Assembly (NCBI RefSeq): GCF_008973665.1 | Contig: NZ_WACP01000002.1 | Span: 434,001-498,000 of the forward strand | DNA: 64,000 bases | Origin: Paenibacillus tengchongensis | GTDB taxonomy: Bacteria; Bacillota; Bacilli; Paenibacillales; Paenibacillaceae | Direction of reading: 5' to 3' | Shown: piece by piece, positions 35,291 to 43,907 of the stretch | Position numbering within the stretch: the first letter of the stretch is position 1 | Layout of the letters: each line of letters starts with the position of its first letter | Notes under the pieces: model-generated | Seen by the model: only the letters and a program-made list of their open reading frames with translations | Databases searched by the model: none | What the model was told of the DNA's origin: nothing | Made by a program: the position numbers and the translations under genes

Positions 35291-36415
35291 ATGTCCAATA
35301 GACCACAGGAAGAGCTGCGGGACGAGTCTGGAGGTCATCCAGGCGAGGAGCGGGATCAGACCTCACCGTCCCGAGAGGCGCTGCTGCCGGCGTCTGTCAC
35401 AGGTGAGCGCAAAACCGAGCATGTGCGGCTCTGTCTGAATGAGGAGGTTGGGGGCAGCGGCATCACTTCAGGCTTCGAGCAATACCGCTTCCGGCACAAT
35501 GCGCTTCCGGAGCTGAACTTCAGCGACATCCTGCTGGAAACGGAGTTTCTGGGGCGCAGGCTCCGTACACCGCTGCTGATCAGCTCCATGACCGGGGGCA
35601 GCAAGGCGACCGGCGCCATTAATGCCCGCCTGGCGGAAGCCGCCGGGCGGCGGGGTTGGGCGCTGGGCGTGGGCTCCGTACGGGCTGCGGTCGAGAAGCC
35701 CGATCTCGCAGAGACATTCCGGGTACGCGAGCGGGCCGGCGGCATTCCTGTCATTGCCAATATCGGGGCGGTGCAGCTCTCCTACGGCTTCGGCGTCGAG
35801 GAATGCCGGCGGGCGGTGGAGATCGCCGGTGCCGACTGGCTTGTGCTGCATCTGAACGGGCTGCAGGAGATTTTTCAGCCGGAGGGCAATACCGGCTTCA
35901 AGGATTTGCTGCACCGGATTGAGTCGCTGTGCCATACGCTGGAGGTGCCGGTCGGCGTGAAGGAGGTCGGCTGGGGCATCGACGGCGAAACGGCGCTGCG
36001 CCTGTACAATGCCGGTGCAGCCTTCATCGACGTAGCCGGGGCCGGTGGCACCTCCTGGAGCCAGGTCGAGAAGTTCCGCAATCCCGACCCGGTCAAACGG
36101 GCGGCCGCCGAAGCCTTCTCCGACTGGGGAATTCCCACCGCGGAATGTATCGCGGAGGTTCGTGCGGCGGCGCCGCAGGGCGCGCTGGTTGGCAGCGGCG
36201 GCCTGCGGGGCGGCGTCGATGCCGCCAAGGCGCTGGCGCTGGGCGCCGACCTGGCCGGCTTCGGCCGGAGCATGCTCGGCCCGGCTGTGCAGTCGGAGGA
36301 CGCGCTGGACCGGGCGCTGGCGCAGGTGGAGTTCGAACTGCGCACCGCCATGTTCGGGATCGGCGCCGGCGACCTCGCCGCCCTGCGCGGCACCCGGCGG
36401 CTGGTGCGGCGTTAG
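35291..36415 (+). CDS. fni: Type 2 isopentenyl-diphosphate isomerase
   Basis: 374-residue FMN and NADPH-dependent TIM-barrel enzyme interconverting IPP and DMAPP, the precursors of the carotenoids made by the genes upstream. Visible are KTEHVRLCLNE near the N-terminus, the FMN-binding LLISSMTGGS, the central NIGAVQLSYG, LHLNGLQEIFQPEGN, VKEVGWGI, DVAGAGGTSW and the late GSGGLRGGVDAAKALALGA. The N-terminal 40 residues are polar and longer than usual. GGGGGAAGG precedes the ATG at 35291. The gap of 183 bases to crtM contains a TATAAT, so it may have an extra promoter. Confidence 0.93.
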   Translation: MSNRPQEELRDESGGHPGEERDQTSPSREALLPASVTGERKTEHVRLCLNEEVGGSGITSGFEQYRFRHNALPELNFSDILLETEFLGRRLRTPLLISSMTGGSKATGAINARLAEAAGRRGWALGVGSVRAAVEKPDLAETFRVRERAGGIPVIANIGAVQLSYGFGVEECRRAVEIAGADWLVLHLNGLQEIFQPEGNTGFKDLLHRIESLCHTLEVPVGVKEVGWGIDGETALRLYNAGAAFIDVAGAGGTSWSQVEKFRNPDPVKRAAAEAFSDWGIPTAECIAEVRAAAPQGALVGSGGLRGGVDAAKALALGADLAGFGRSMLGPAVQSEDALDRALAQVEFELRTAMFGIGAGDLAALRGTRRLVRR

Positions 36416-36790
36416 GGGCGCTGAACGCTGGCAGCTGCCGCCAGCCAACAACCGCTGACAGCCGTCGCGAAGCTGGCCCAGTCCCGGCGCTTGCGGATGT
36501 GCTGGGATACCAGCCACAGCCACAGCAGGCCCGTGCCGGCAGAAGCCATGACCGCACCGCGCAGCCGCAGGTCGCGCAGAGTGCGGCTGATTCCTGCAGA
36601 AGTCTGCAGACCTCTGCAGGCCGTGACAGACCGCTGCGGCTAACGGACCCAGGCGGCCTTATTTTTAACCCAATGCCTAATAAGTGCAACTCAGTCCGTT
36701 ACGGTGGAATCGGGCTTCATTTACATCGGCGAATGCACTAAGCATCGGGACTCAGCCAAAAGTAAAAAGAATTTAATAGACACGGTGATG
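36416..36790. other. Non-coding stretch after fni
   Basis: No convincing gene. The first part is GC-rich with short CTGCAGA repeats (36593-36622). A minus-strand frame (36413-36549) could code for a hydrophobic 45-residue peptide but has no ribosome-binding site and overlaps the fni stop. Confidence 0.4.
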
Positions 36791-36999
36791 AAAGACCTCA
36801 TAAGAGGTCTCAGGCTGTCGAGAAACCCCCTGTTTTTTTGCAGGGGGTTTAAAACTGTCTTGGTGGTCTAAAAAACAGGGTCCTCAGAGCGTTTTAAATC
36901 GATTTTTGATTAGAGAGTTGAGTCTCCCCACATAAAAATAGAAGTGTCGAAAAGTCCCCTGGACTTTCTCGACACTCTGAGACCTCATAAGAGGTCTTT
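36791..36999. mobile_element. MITE-like element with 35-bp terminal inverted repeats
   Basis: Bases 36791-36825 match the reverse complement of 36965-36999 at 31 of 35 positions. Both ends carry the hairpin AGACCTCATAAGAGGTCT followed by CTCAG and TGTCGAGAAA. The interior has a strong AAACCCCCTG/CAGGGGGTTT hairpin and a GTGTCGA...TCGACAC stem, and no coding frame. The size (209 bp) and structure fit a non-autonomous element; a target-site duplication is not evident. Confidence 0.5.
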
Positions 37000-37047
37000 T
37001 TATCTATAAGGATTCTTTGCAATCAGGATAAACTGTGATTTTATTCT

Positions 37048-37076
37048 TTGAAATATAAATTATAGGAAAATAGTAT
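37048..37076 (+). promoter_or_regulatory. Promoter of the S41 protease gene
   Basis: TTGAAA (37048-37053), 17-base AT-rich spacer, TAGTAT (37071-37076), 34 bases before the start codon. Confidence 0.6.
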
Positions 37077-37109
37077 AAACTTTATCGTCTGGATAAAGGG
37101 TGGTTAGAG

Positions 37110-37157
37110 ATGAAACAACCGAATGACGTGAAACAACCGAATGACGTGAAACAACTG
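37110..37157 (+). repeat. 18-bp tandem repeat at the start of the S41 gene
   Basis: Two full units and one partial of RTGAAACAACCGAATGAC (first unit with ATG, the next two with GTG). Each unit begins with a usable start codon in frame. Confidence 0.8.
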
Positions 37158-38432
37158 AAACGACGGAAACGTACCTTGCTGCTCCTGATCTCAGCCTTGC
37201 TCCTTACTACCGTGCTGGCCGGCTGCGGCGGCCGTTCCAAGCTGACCAAAGCAGAGAAGCTGGAGGATTTCGAGTATATGTGGACCGTTATCTCCGAGAA
37301 TTATCCGTTCCTGGAGGTCAACAAGCGGCTGAACGGAGTGGACTGGCTGGCGAACAAGAAGGAGTACAAGGAACGGGTGCTTGAAGCGAAAACGGATGAG
37401 GAGTTCCTCATGGGCATGAACTCGGTGCTTGCAGAGCTGAACAATTTGCACACCGGGTTCTTCGGCAAACCAGGGTATGACTATATACGGGAAACGTACG
37501 AGCGTCTGATGAACGACCTGAACTATGGGCCTTGGCTGGATGTCGTAAATCAGCCGAATGTTGTAAAGCGTTACACTCAGGAGTGGGGTCCTGTGCCGCC
37601 AAGCGCAGCATCTGGGAATAATGACAATAAAGGCGGAAGCCAGGAGGAGACGGCCTCGTTCAATACCGAAAGCGGCTCGCTTCAAAATGTGGAGACGGCT
37701 ATCTTGGAACCGGGCCGGACAGCCTATCTTGGAATCCGCAGCTTTGACAGCCAGCACATGGATCAGGATGCGCCGGTAATCAGCAAATTTCTGAGTGAGG
37801 TCCTGGATTACGACAATCTGATCCTGGATATCCGGGGCAATGGGGGTGGTGTAACCCTCTATTGGCAAAATAATCTGCTGCCCCTGTTAATTACCAAGCC
37901 TGCCAAGAATACGGTTTACTCATTGTTCAGGGGGGCTGAATATGCAAAGCCCTTCTTGGAAGCGCGGATAAAGAAAAGCAAAATTTGGGCAATTTCCGGG
38001 CTGGAAAACGAAGAATTACCCCATTTACCGCCGGAAAGCTCCTCAATGTTTACTTATTATACCGGTGCCATAGACCTTATTGAGCCGCAGAAGGGCTGGG
38101 GCTTTGAAGGGAATATATATTTGCTGGTGGATAAGGCGGTATACTCCTCTTCCGAGGCTTTGGCCACTTTTGCCAAAGGCAGCGGAATCGCTACTCTGGT
38201 CGGCGAACGGACAGGCGGCGACGGGATCGGAGGCGATCCGCTGATCGCGGCGCTGCCCAACAGCGGATACCTGTTCAGCTTTTCGGGAGAAATGGGACTG
38301 ACCGCAGACGGCAGCTGCAATGAGGAGGTCAAGACCGTTCCCGATGTCGAGGTGAACCCGGACCGTTCGGGTCCGCTGGTGGAGCAGCCGGCAATCCGGA
38401 AGGTGCTGGAGCTTGCTGCAACGGAGCGCTGA
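37110..38432 (+). CDS. S41 family peptidase, lipoprotein
   Basis: 440-residue exported protease-like protein. A basic N-terminus, hydrophobic core LLLLISALLLTTV and lipobox LAGC mark a lipoprotein anchored outside the cell membrane. The C-terminal half has the tail-specific protease core: LGIRSFDS, NLILDIRGNGGGV, and VYSSSEALATFAK with the putative nucleophile Ser, then GERTGGDG. The N-terminus contains a repeated KQPNDV unit encoded by an 18-base tandem repeat that starts at the start codon. The middle (SGNNDNKGGSQEETASFNTE) is a flexible linker. Substrate unknown. Confidence 0.85.
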   Translation: MKQPNDVKQPNDVKQLKRRKRTLLLLISALLLTTVLAGCGGRSKLTKAEKLEDFEYMWTVISENYPFLEVNKRLNGVDWLANKKEYKERVLEAKTDEEFLMGMNSVLAELNNLHTGFFGKPGYDYIRETYERLMNDLNYGPWLDVVNQPNVVKRYTQEWGPVPPSAASGNNDNKGGSQEETASFNTESGSLQNVETAILEPGRTAYLGIRSFDSQHMDQDAPVISKFLSEVLDYDNLILDIRGNGGGVTLYWQNNLLPLLITKPAKNTVYSLFRGAEYAKPFLEARIKKSKIWAISGLENEELPHLPPESSSMFTYYTGAIDLIEPQKGWGFEGNIYLLVDKAVYSSSEALATFAKGSGIATLVGERTGGDGIGGDPLIAALPNSGYLFSFSGEMGLTADGSCNEEVKTVPDVEVNPDRSGPLVEQPAIRKVLELAATER

Positions 38433-38470
38433 CCGCCGCTTATTGGACACACCTGGGGGGACATCCGCTG

Positions 38471-38499
38471 TTGCTGGCGCTAGGGTTCTAATATATAAT
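38471..38499 (+). promoter_or_regulatory. Promoter of ychF
   Basis: TTGCTG (38471-38476), 17-base spacer, TATAAT (38494-38499). Confidence 0.55.
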
Positions 38500-38572
38500 G
38501 ATTTAGATTGGGCCTTGCCTGAAAAATGAGATGGATAACTATAACCCCACAGAAATAGGAGTTGTCATATAA

Positions 38573-39673
38573 ATGGCTTTGAAAGCAGGTATTGTTGGAC
38601 TTCCCAATGTCGGAAAATCCACATTGTTTAACGCGATTACGCAAGCGGGCGCAGAATCCGCCAACTATCCTTTCTGCACGATCGACCCGAACGTCGGTGT
38701 CGTGGAAGTGCCGGACGAGCGTCTGGATAAGCTGACCGAGCTGGTGCAGCCGAACAAGACGGTTCCGACGGCCTTTGAATTTGTCGATATCGCCGGGCTG
38801 GTGCGTGGCGCGAGCAAGGGCGAAGGACTCGGCAACAAGTTCCTGGCCCATATCCGTGAAGTGGATGCCATTGTGCATGTGGTCCGCTGCTTCGTCGACG
38901 AGAATGTAACCCATGTCGACGGCAAAGTGAATCCGGTTAGCGACATCCAGACGATCAACCTGGAGCTGATTCTCGCCGATCTGGAAAGCGTGGAGAAACG
39001 TCTGGACCGGGCCCGCAAGAACACCAAGGGCGGCGACAAGAAGGCCGTTGCGGAAGTAGAACTGCTGGAACGCATGAAGGATGCTCTTTACAACGACATG
39101 CCGGCGCGCAGCGTAGAGCTGTCGGACGACGAGAGGCTGCTGGTTCGCGACCTGCATCTGCTGACCTTGAAGCCGGTACTGTATGCTGCCAATGTGGGCG
39201 AAGACGAAGTGTCCGAGGCCGAGAATAACCCGTACGTTCAGCAGGTGCGCGAATTTGCTGCCGCCGAGAATGCAGAGGTTGTGCCGATCAGCGCGAAGGT
39301 GGAAGCGGAAATCGCCGAGCTGGAAGGGGAAGACAAGGCGATGTTCCTGGAAGAGCTGGGCCTTGCGGAATCCGGCCTGAACCGGCTGATCAAAGCGGCT
39401 TACAAGCTGCTCGGCCTGTACACGTATTTCACAGCCGGTGTACAGGAGGTGCGTGCCTGGACGATCCGCCGCGGCACCAAAGCGCCGGGCGCAGCCGGTG
39501 TCATTCACTCCGACTTCGAACGCGGCTTCATCCGCGCCGAAGTGGTGGCATATGAGGACCTGGTAGCCGCCGGCTCCATGAACGGTGCGAAGGAGCGCGG
39601 CCAGCTGCGGCTGGAAGGCAAGGAATATGTGGTGCAGGACGGCGACGTTATGCATTTCCGTTTCAACGTCTAA
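38573..39673 (+). CDS. ychF: Redox-responsive ATPase/GTPase YchF
   Basis: 366-residue Obg-family P-loop protein (OLA1 in eukaryotes) that binds ATP rather than GTP and associates with ribosomes. The P-loop is GLPNVGKST (residues 9-17), with [38 protein letters not shown] (switch II), and the YAANVGEDE nucleotide-specificity motif. The C-terminal TGS domain ends MHFRFNV. AGGAGTTGTC lies before the ATG. Alone between its own promoter and a strong terminator. Confidence 0.96.
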   Translation: MALKAGIVGLPNVGKSTLFNAITQAGAESANYPFCTIDPNVGVVEVPDERLDKLTELVQPNKTVPTAFEFVDIAGLVRGASKGEGLGNKFLAHIREVDAIVHVVRCFVDENVTHVDGKVNPVSDIQTINLELILADLESVEKRLDRARKNTKGGDKKAVAEVELLERMKDALYNDMPARSVELSDDERLLVRDLHLLTLKPVLYAANVGEDEVSEAENNPYVQQVREFAAAENAEVVPISAKVEAEIAELEGEDKAMFLEELGLAESGLNRLIKAAYKLLGLYTYFTAGVQEVRAWTIRRGTKAPGAAGVIHSDFERGFIRAEVVAYEDLVAAGSMNGAKERGQLRLEGKEYVVQDGDVMHFRFNV

Positions 39674-39690
39674 AGCGGGACGGAATCATG

Positions 39691-39729
39691 AGGCCATCCG
39701 GAAGCGGAAGCTCCGGATGGCCTTTTTTT
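39691..39729 (+). terminator. Terminator of ychF
   Basis: AGGCCATCCGGA (39691-39702) pairs with TCCGGATGGCCT (39712-39723), followed by seven T residues. Confidence 0.9.
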
Positions 39730-40423
39730 CAAAGGCGGGGGAATTCTATTGAACCTGTGAGCTGGCAGGGGGACGGCAGCTCCCGGATGGGAAGCTAACC
39801 GGCTGGGATATAGATGGAACGGCAAGTCCCGGCGCGATGTCTGCGTATAAGTCTTTTGCCGCGTCTGCATACTATGTAAGATAATGATGGGATTAGTTCT
39901 GATGATTGCCGCAGCTATTTGCGGAAGAATCTGGTGGCAGCAGCTCTACATAATTGGATAATCGCAACCTAATTTCACCTGCACAGCGATGACAGCAATT
40001 CTAGTTGGATTTCCGCCACTTAATATAGGACGAAGTGAGGGTTTACGCCCAAATCGGCCCGATTAGGTGGCGATAATCGAATTATAATGGCTAAGATGCA
40101 TAAAAAGGGAGAATTTAGTATGCGAAAATCCAACTAATTGCATTGAACGGGACGGTTGGCTTTCACACGAAGTTCGGCCGTGATTTTATGGAGCTGTTTG
40201 AACTTTCGGACCATGTGTTCTTCCAATACCTATCCGTTGTGTGCTGTTCTTTTGTTCAACTTAAATACAAGGCCTCCCGGCAGTGGCTTTATGCCGCTTA
40301 CATTTTGTGTGTAAGGCCTGTAGCCAACCGTTGTGAACGGTGATATAATATATTGTCGTATATCTATCGCTGCTTACTTGCGATTTACGGCGTATGATTT
40401 TGATTTAGGAGAGGTGAATTCCC
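39730..40423. other. Non-coding region between ychF and prfA
   Basis: About 690 bases without a supported gene. The middle (39945-40140) is a dispersed-repeat region with several ATCCAACTA/TAGTTGGAT motifs; TATAAT at 40344-40349 may belong to a prfA promoter. A 66-codon frame at 40143-40343 has no family resemblance. Confidence 0.5.
40001..40018 (-). repeat. Dispersed intergenic repeat, copy 2
   Basis: Perfect reverse complement of the 18-mer at 6905-6922. Flanks carry shorter related motifs such as ATCCAACTAATTG at 40126-40140. Confidence 0.6.
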
Positions 40424-41491
40424 TTGTTGGACCGATTGCAATCACTGGCGGACCGCTATGAGAAACTCAGTGAACTGCTTTGTGACCCGGATGTTGCAAG
40501 CGACAGTAAGAAACTGAGGGATTATTCCAAAGAACAATCTGATTTGCAGCCTGCTTACGAGGCTTATACCGAATATAAGAACGTTATGGAAGAACTGGAT
40601 GCCGCCAAGGCGATGCAGGGCGAGAAGCTCGATGACGAGATGAAGGAAATGGTCAAGATGGAGATCGAAGACCTGACCTCCCGCCAGGCTGCTCTGGAGG
40701 AGAAGATCCGCATCCTGCTGCTGCCGAAGGACCCGAATGACGACAAGAATGTCATTGTGGAAATTCGCGGCGCGGCCGGCGGCGATGAGGCGGCGCTGTT
40801 CGCTTCGGACCTCTACCGCATGTACACACGGTATGCCGACAGCCAGGGCTGGAGAGTCGAGCTGATGGATGCCAATACGAACGACCTCGGCGGATTCAAG
40901 GAAGTAATCTTCCTGATCAACGGCCGCGGCGCCTACAGCAAGATGAAATACGAAAGCGGCGCGCACCGCGTGCAGCGGATCCCGACGACGGAATCCGGCG
41001 GACGCATCCACACCTCCACCTCGACGGTGGCGGTCATGCCGGAAGCTGAGGAGATCGATATCGAGATTCTCGACAAGGATATCCGTGTCGATACCTTCTG
41101 CTCCAGCGGCGCGGGCGGACAGTCGGTTAATACGACGAAGTCGGCCGTACGCGTAACGCATATTCCAACCGGCATCGTGGCTACGTGCCAGGACGGCAAA
41201 TCCCAGAACTCCAACAAGGAGAAGGCACTGCAGGTGCTGCGCGCACGGATTTCCGATATGATGCGCCAGGAGGAAGAAGCGAAGTATGCCGGTGAGCGCA
41301 AGAGCAAAGTGGGTACAGGGGACCGCAGTGAGCGCATCCGCACCTACAACTTTCCGCAGAGCCGGGTGACCGATCACCGCATCGGCCTGACGCTGCACCG
41401 CCTGGACCAGGTAATGAACGGGGACATCAACGAGATTATTTCCGCATTGTCGATTGCCGAGCAGGCCGACTTGATGGAAAAAGGAGAATAA
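40424..41491 (+). CDS. prfA: Peptide chain release factor 1
   Basis: 355-residue class I release factor reading UAA and UAG. The GGQ catalytic tripeptide is at residues 231-233 ([17 protein letters not shown]). The codon-recognition loop shows [14 protein letters not shown], where RF1 has a PxT motif. Start is TTG at 40424 with GAGGTGA 6 bases upstream. prmC, whose product methylates the GGQ glutamine, follows after 4 bases, so they form one operon. Confidence 0.97.
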   Translation: MLDRLQSLADRYEKLSELLCDPDVASDSKKLRDYSKEQSDLQPAYEAYTEYKNVMEELDAAKAMQGEKLDDEMKEMVKMEIEDLTSRQAALEEKIRILLLPKDPNDDKNVIVEIRGAAGGDEAALFASDLYRMYTRYADSQGWRVELMDANTNDLGGFKEVIFLINGRGAYSKMKYESGAHRVQRIPTTESGGRIHTSTSTVAVMPEAEEIDIEILDKDIRVDTFCSSGAGGQSVNTTKSAVRVTHIPTGIVATCQDGKSQNSNKEKALQVLRARISDMMRQEEEAKYAGERKSKVGTGDRSERIRTYNFPQSRVTDHRIGLTLHRLDQVMNGDINEIISALSIAEQADLMEKGE

Positions 41492-41495
41492 CGCT

Positions 41496-42407
41496 TTGAA
41501 CAACGACGCATATGTCATGCCTGACGTGCAAAGCATCCGGGAAGCCTTTGTCGAGGCTTCTTCTTTTTTATCCCTGCATGGCTGCCATGAGCCGCAGCGC
41601 AGCGCGCAGCTGCTGCTGGAGCATGTGCTTGGCGTCTCGGGTGCGGCTTATTATATGGCGCTGGCCGACCCTTTCCCCGCCGGCCGTAAGGAGGCGTGGG
41701 AAGCGGTTCTGACCCGGCGCGCTGCCGGTGAGCCGGTACAATATATCACCGGCGAGCAGGAGTTCTACGGCCGGGTGTTCGAGGTGACGCCGGAGGTGCT
41801 GATTCCGCGGCCGGAGACGGAGCTGCTGGTCGAGGCCGTGCTGAAATACGGCGGCGAGCTGTGGCCGTCCGGGCGCGCGGACGGCGGCCGTTTGCTGACC
41901 GCCGTCGACATCGGCGCCGGCAGCGGGGCCATCGGCGTCACGCTGGCGCTTGAGGCGCCGGCGTGGCGGGTGTGCGCCGGCGATATCTCGCCCGGCGCCC
42001 TGCTTGTGGCCGGGCGCAACGCCTCCCGGCACGGCGCAGCCGTGGACTTCCGGCTCGGCGACTTGCTCGAGCCGTTCGCGGGGCTTACGACGGATATCCT
42101 CGTCTCCAACCCGCCGTACATTCCCGGCGGTGACATCGCCGGGCTGCAGCGCGAGGTGCGCGACCATGAGCCGCGCACGGCACTGGATGGCGGTGCGGAC
42201 GGGCTGGACCCGTACCGCCGCATGCTGGAGCAGCTGCGGCTGCTGCCCGCGCCGCCGCGGCTCGTGGGCTTCGAGCTCGGCCAGGGCCAGGCCGGCGAGG
42301 TGGCCGCGCTGCTGGAAGCGGCCGGTCATTGGGATGAGATCGTCACGGTCGACGATCTCGCCGGAATTGGCCGCCATGTGCTGGGCATCCGGCGGCAGGG
42401 AGAATAA
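41496..42407 (+). CDS. prmC: Release factor glutamine methyltransferase
   Basis: 303-residue SAM-dependent enzyme that methylates the GGQ glutamine of RF1 and RF2. The SAM loop is VDIGAGSGAIGVTLA, the catalytic NPPY is at residues 205-208 (ILVSNPPYIPGGD), and PEVLIPRPETELLVE is the family's linker motif. Start is TTG with AAGGAGAA upstream. Strongly GC-rich codon use compared with prfA. Confidence 0.96.
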   Translation: MNNDAYVMPDVQSIREAFVEASSFLSLHGCHEPQRSAQLLLEHVLGVSGAAYYMALADPFPAGRKEAWEAVLTRRAAGEPVQYITGEQEFYGRVFEVTPEVLIPRPETELLVEAVLKYGGELWPSGRADGGRLLTAVDIGAGSGAIGVTLALEAPAWRVCAGDISPGALLVAGRNASRHGAAVDFRLGDLLEPFAGLTTDILVSNPPYIPGGDIAGLQREVRDHEPRTALDGGADGLDPYRRMLEQLRLLPAPPRLVGFELGQGQAGEVAALLEAAGHWDEIVTVDDLAGIGRHVLGIRRQGE

Positions 42408-42437
42408 CAGGTAAATTCTACCGGGAACCGTGCGGAA

Positions 42438-42467
42438 TTGGTGTTTTGCGGTCTCTTCCATTACAAT
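42438..42467 (+). promoter_or_regulatory. Possible promoter of the first rodA
   Basis: TTGGTG (42438-42443), 18-base spacer, TACAAT (42462-42467), 66 bases before the start codon. Confidence 0.4.
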
Positions 42468-42532
42468 GGTATGGACGGATCTGGCGTTAGGAGAATTCAC
42501 GATAGATCCAGGACCGAGTAAGGAGACAGAAT

Positions 42533-43720
42533 ATGCTTCAGAAGATTAAAAAAATCGACGGCGTGATCGTTGTAATGCTGGTTCTGCTGATGGCCGTCAG
42601 CATCATGGCTATTTACAGTGTGACACACGGCAGGGAAGGCCTGGACGGCTTCCACCTGCGGATGATCAAATACTATATCCTCGGCATTGTTGCATTTATC
42701 GGATTGACGTTTCTGGATTACCGGCTGCTCGTTAAATATGCGCTTTATATATACATCGTCGGCGTCGGGATACTGGTGCTGGTCAGCTTCGTCGGGGCCA
42801 GCCAGAACGGCGCCCAGGGCTGGATCAAGTTTGGGGGCTTTAGCCTGCAGCCTGCCGAGCTGTTCAAATTGATTCTGATTCTGTTTCTGGCTGCAGTGCT
42901 GGTCAAGAAACGCAAGAGCAAGCTGGAATTCTGGCATGACATTGTACCGCTGGCGCTGATGACCCTGCTGCCGTTCGTTATTGTGTTAAGCCAGAACGAC
43001 CTGGGTAACGCACTGGCCTATATCGTAATTCTGATCGGGCTGTTGTGGATCGGTAATATCAAATTCTCGCACGCGCTGATCGGACTGCTGTCTATCGCAG
43101 CCGTGGCGACGGCGGGAATCATGAGCTATATCCATTACCATGATGAGATTAAGGATTTCTTCACGGACATCGGGCGTTCCCACTGGGTAGAGCGGTTTGA
43201 CCCGTGGCTCGTTCCCGATAAGGCCACAGCCAAGGCCAGCTATCATACGAAGAACGCCAAGCTGGCGATTGCCTCGGGCGGCATGAGCGGCGAAGGCTAT
43301 ATGCAGGGCAGCTCCGTTCAAACGGACCGCGTGCCGTACACCTATTCCGACTCGATCTTTGTAGCGATTGCCGAGGAATTCGGCTTTGTCGGCTCGGCCG
43401 TGCTGCTGCTGCTGTATTTTATCCTGATTCACAGGATGATCTTAATCGCGCTGGAATCCAAAGATAAAGGCGGCCCGTTCCTGATTATCGGAATTGTCGC
43501 CATGATGCTGTACCAGATCTTCGAGAACATCGGTGCCTTCATCGGCCTGATGCCGCTCACCGGGATAACGCTGCCGTTCATCAGTTACGGGGGGACGTCG
43601 CTGATGATTAACATGGCCAGCATCGGGCTTGTGATGAGCGTGCGGCTGCACGGGCAGGAAGTGGAAGAGGACCTGCCGAACCCGGCGCCTTATCCGGCGG
43701 CGGCCAAGCAAGGATCATAG
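42533..43720 (+). CDS. rodA: RodA/FtsW/SpoVE family peptidoglycan polymerase (copy 1)
   Basis: 395-residue SEDS protein with about ten membrane helices; polymerises lipid II into glycan strands with a partner PBP. Family motifs are SLQPAELFKL, SQNDLGNALAYIVI with the catalytic-region Asp, GGMSGEGYMQGS, YSDSIFVAIAEEFGF and the final GITLPFISYGGTSLM. AAGGAGAC lies upstream of the ATG. A close paralog follows after a terminator, and both start MLQKI(K/R)KIDGV. In B. subtilis ywkF or similar genes sit at this point, so insertion of rodA genes is lineage specific. Confidence 0.93.
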   Translation: MLQKIKKIDGVIVVMLVLLMAVSIMAIYSVTHGREGLDGFHLRMIKYYILGIVAFIGLTFLDYRLLVKYALYIYIVGVGILVLVSFVGASQNGAQGWIKFGGFSLQPAELFKLILILFLAAVLVKKRKSKLEFWHDIVPLALMTLLPFVIVLSQNDLGNALAYIVILIGLLWIGNIKFSHALIGLLSIAAVATAGIMSYIHYHDEIKDFFTDIGRSHWVERFDPWLVPDKATAKASYHTKNAKLAIASGGMSGEGYMQGSSVQTDRVPYTYSDSIFVAIAEEFGFVGSAVLLLLYFILIHRMILIALESKDKGGPFLIIGIVAMMLYQIFENIGAFIGLMPLTGITLPFISYGGTSLMINMASIGLVMSVRLHGQEVEEDLPNPAPYPAAAKQGS

Positions 43721-43728
43721 AACAGGAA

Positions 43729-43766
43729 TGCGGATTTTCCCGAACGGGAGGGTCCGCTTTTTTTTT
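43729..43766 (+). terminator. Terminator between the rodA paralogs
   Basis: TGCGGA and TCCGC arms enclose an inner TCCCG/CGGGA stem, followed by nine T residues. Confidence 0.85.
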
Positions 43767-43907
43767 GCAGAGAACATGGAATTCATCTCAGGGCTGCCCA
43801 AAGATACCCAGGTAAAAACTGTATGCATTCCATCCGGTGCGTTATAATGGGGTTATGCGGCCTGGCGCGGGTGTGCTGCTGCAAACCTCGAAACAAGGAG
43901 TCCTTCC

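Noticed and set aside
36413-36549. Minus-strand hydrophobic 45-codon frame overlapping the fni stop.
   Set aside because: No ribosome-binding site and an in-frame stop upstream; the GC-rich DNA favours such chance frames.
40143-40343. 66-codon frame upstream of prfA.
   Set aside because: No ribosome-binding site and it runs out of a dispersed-repeat region; no family resemblance.
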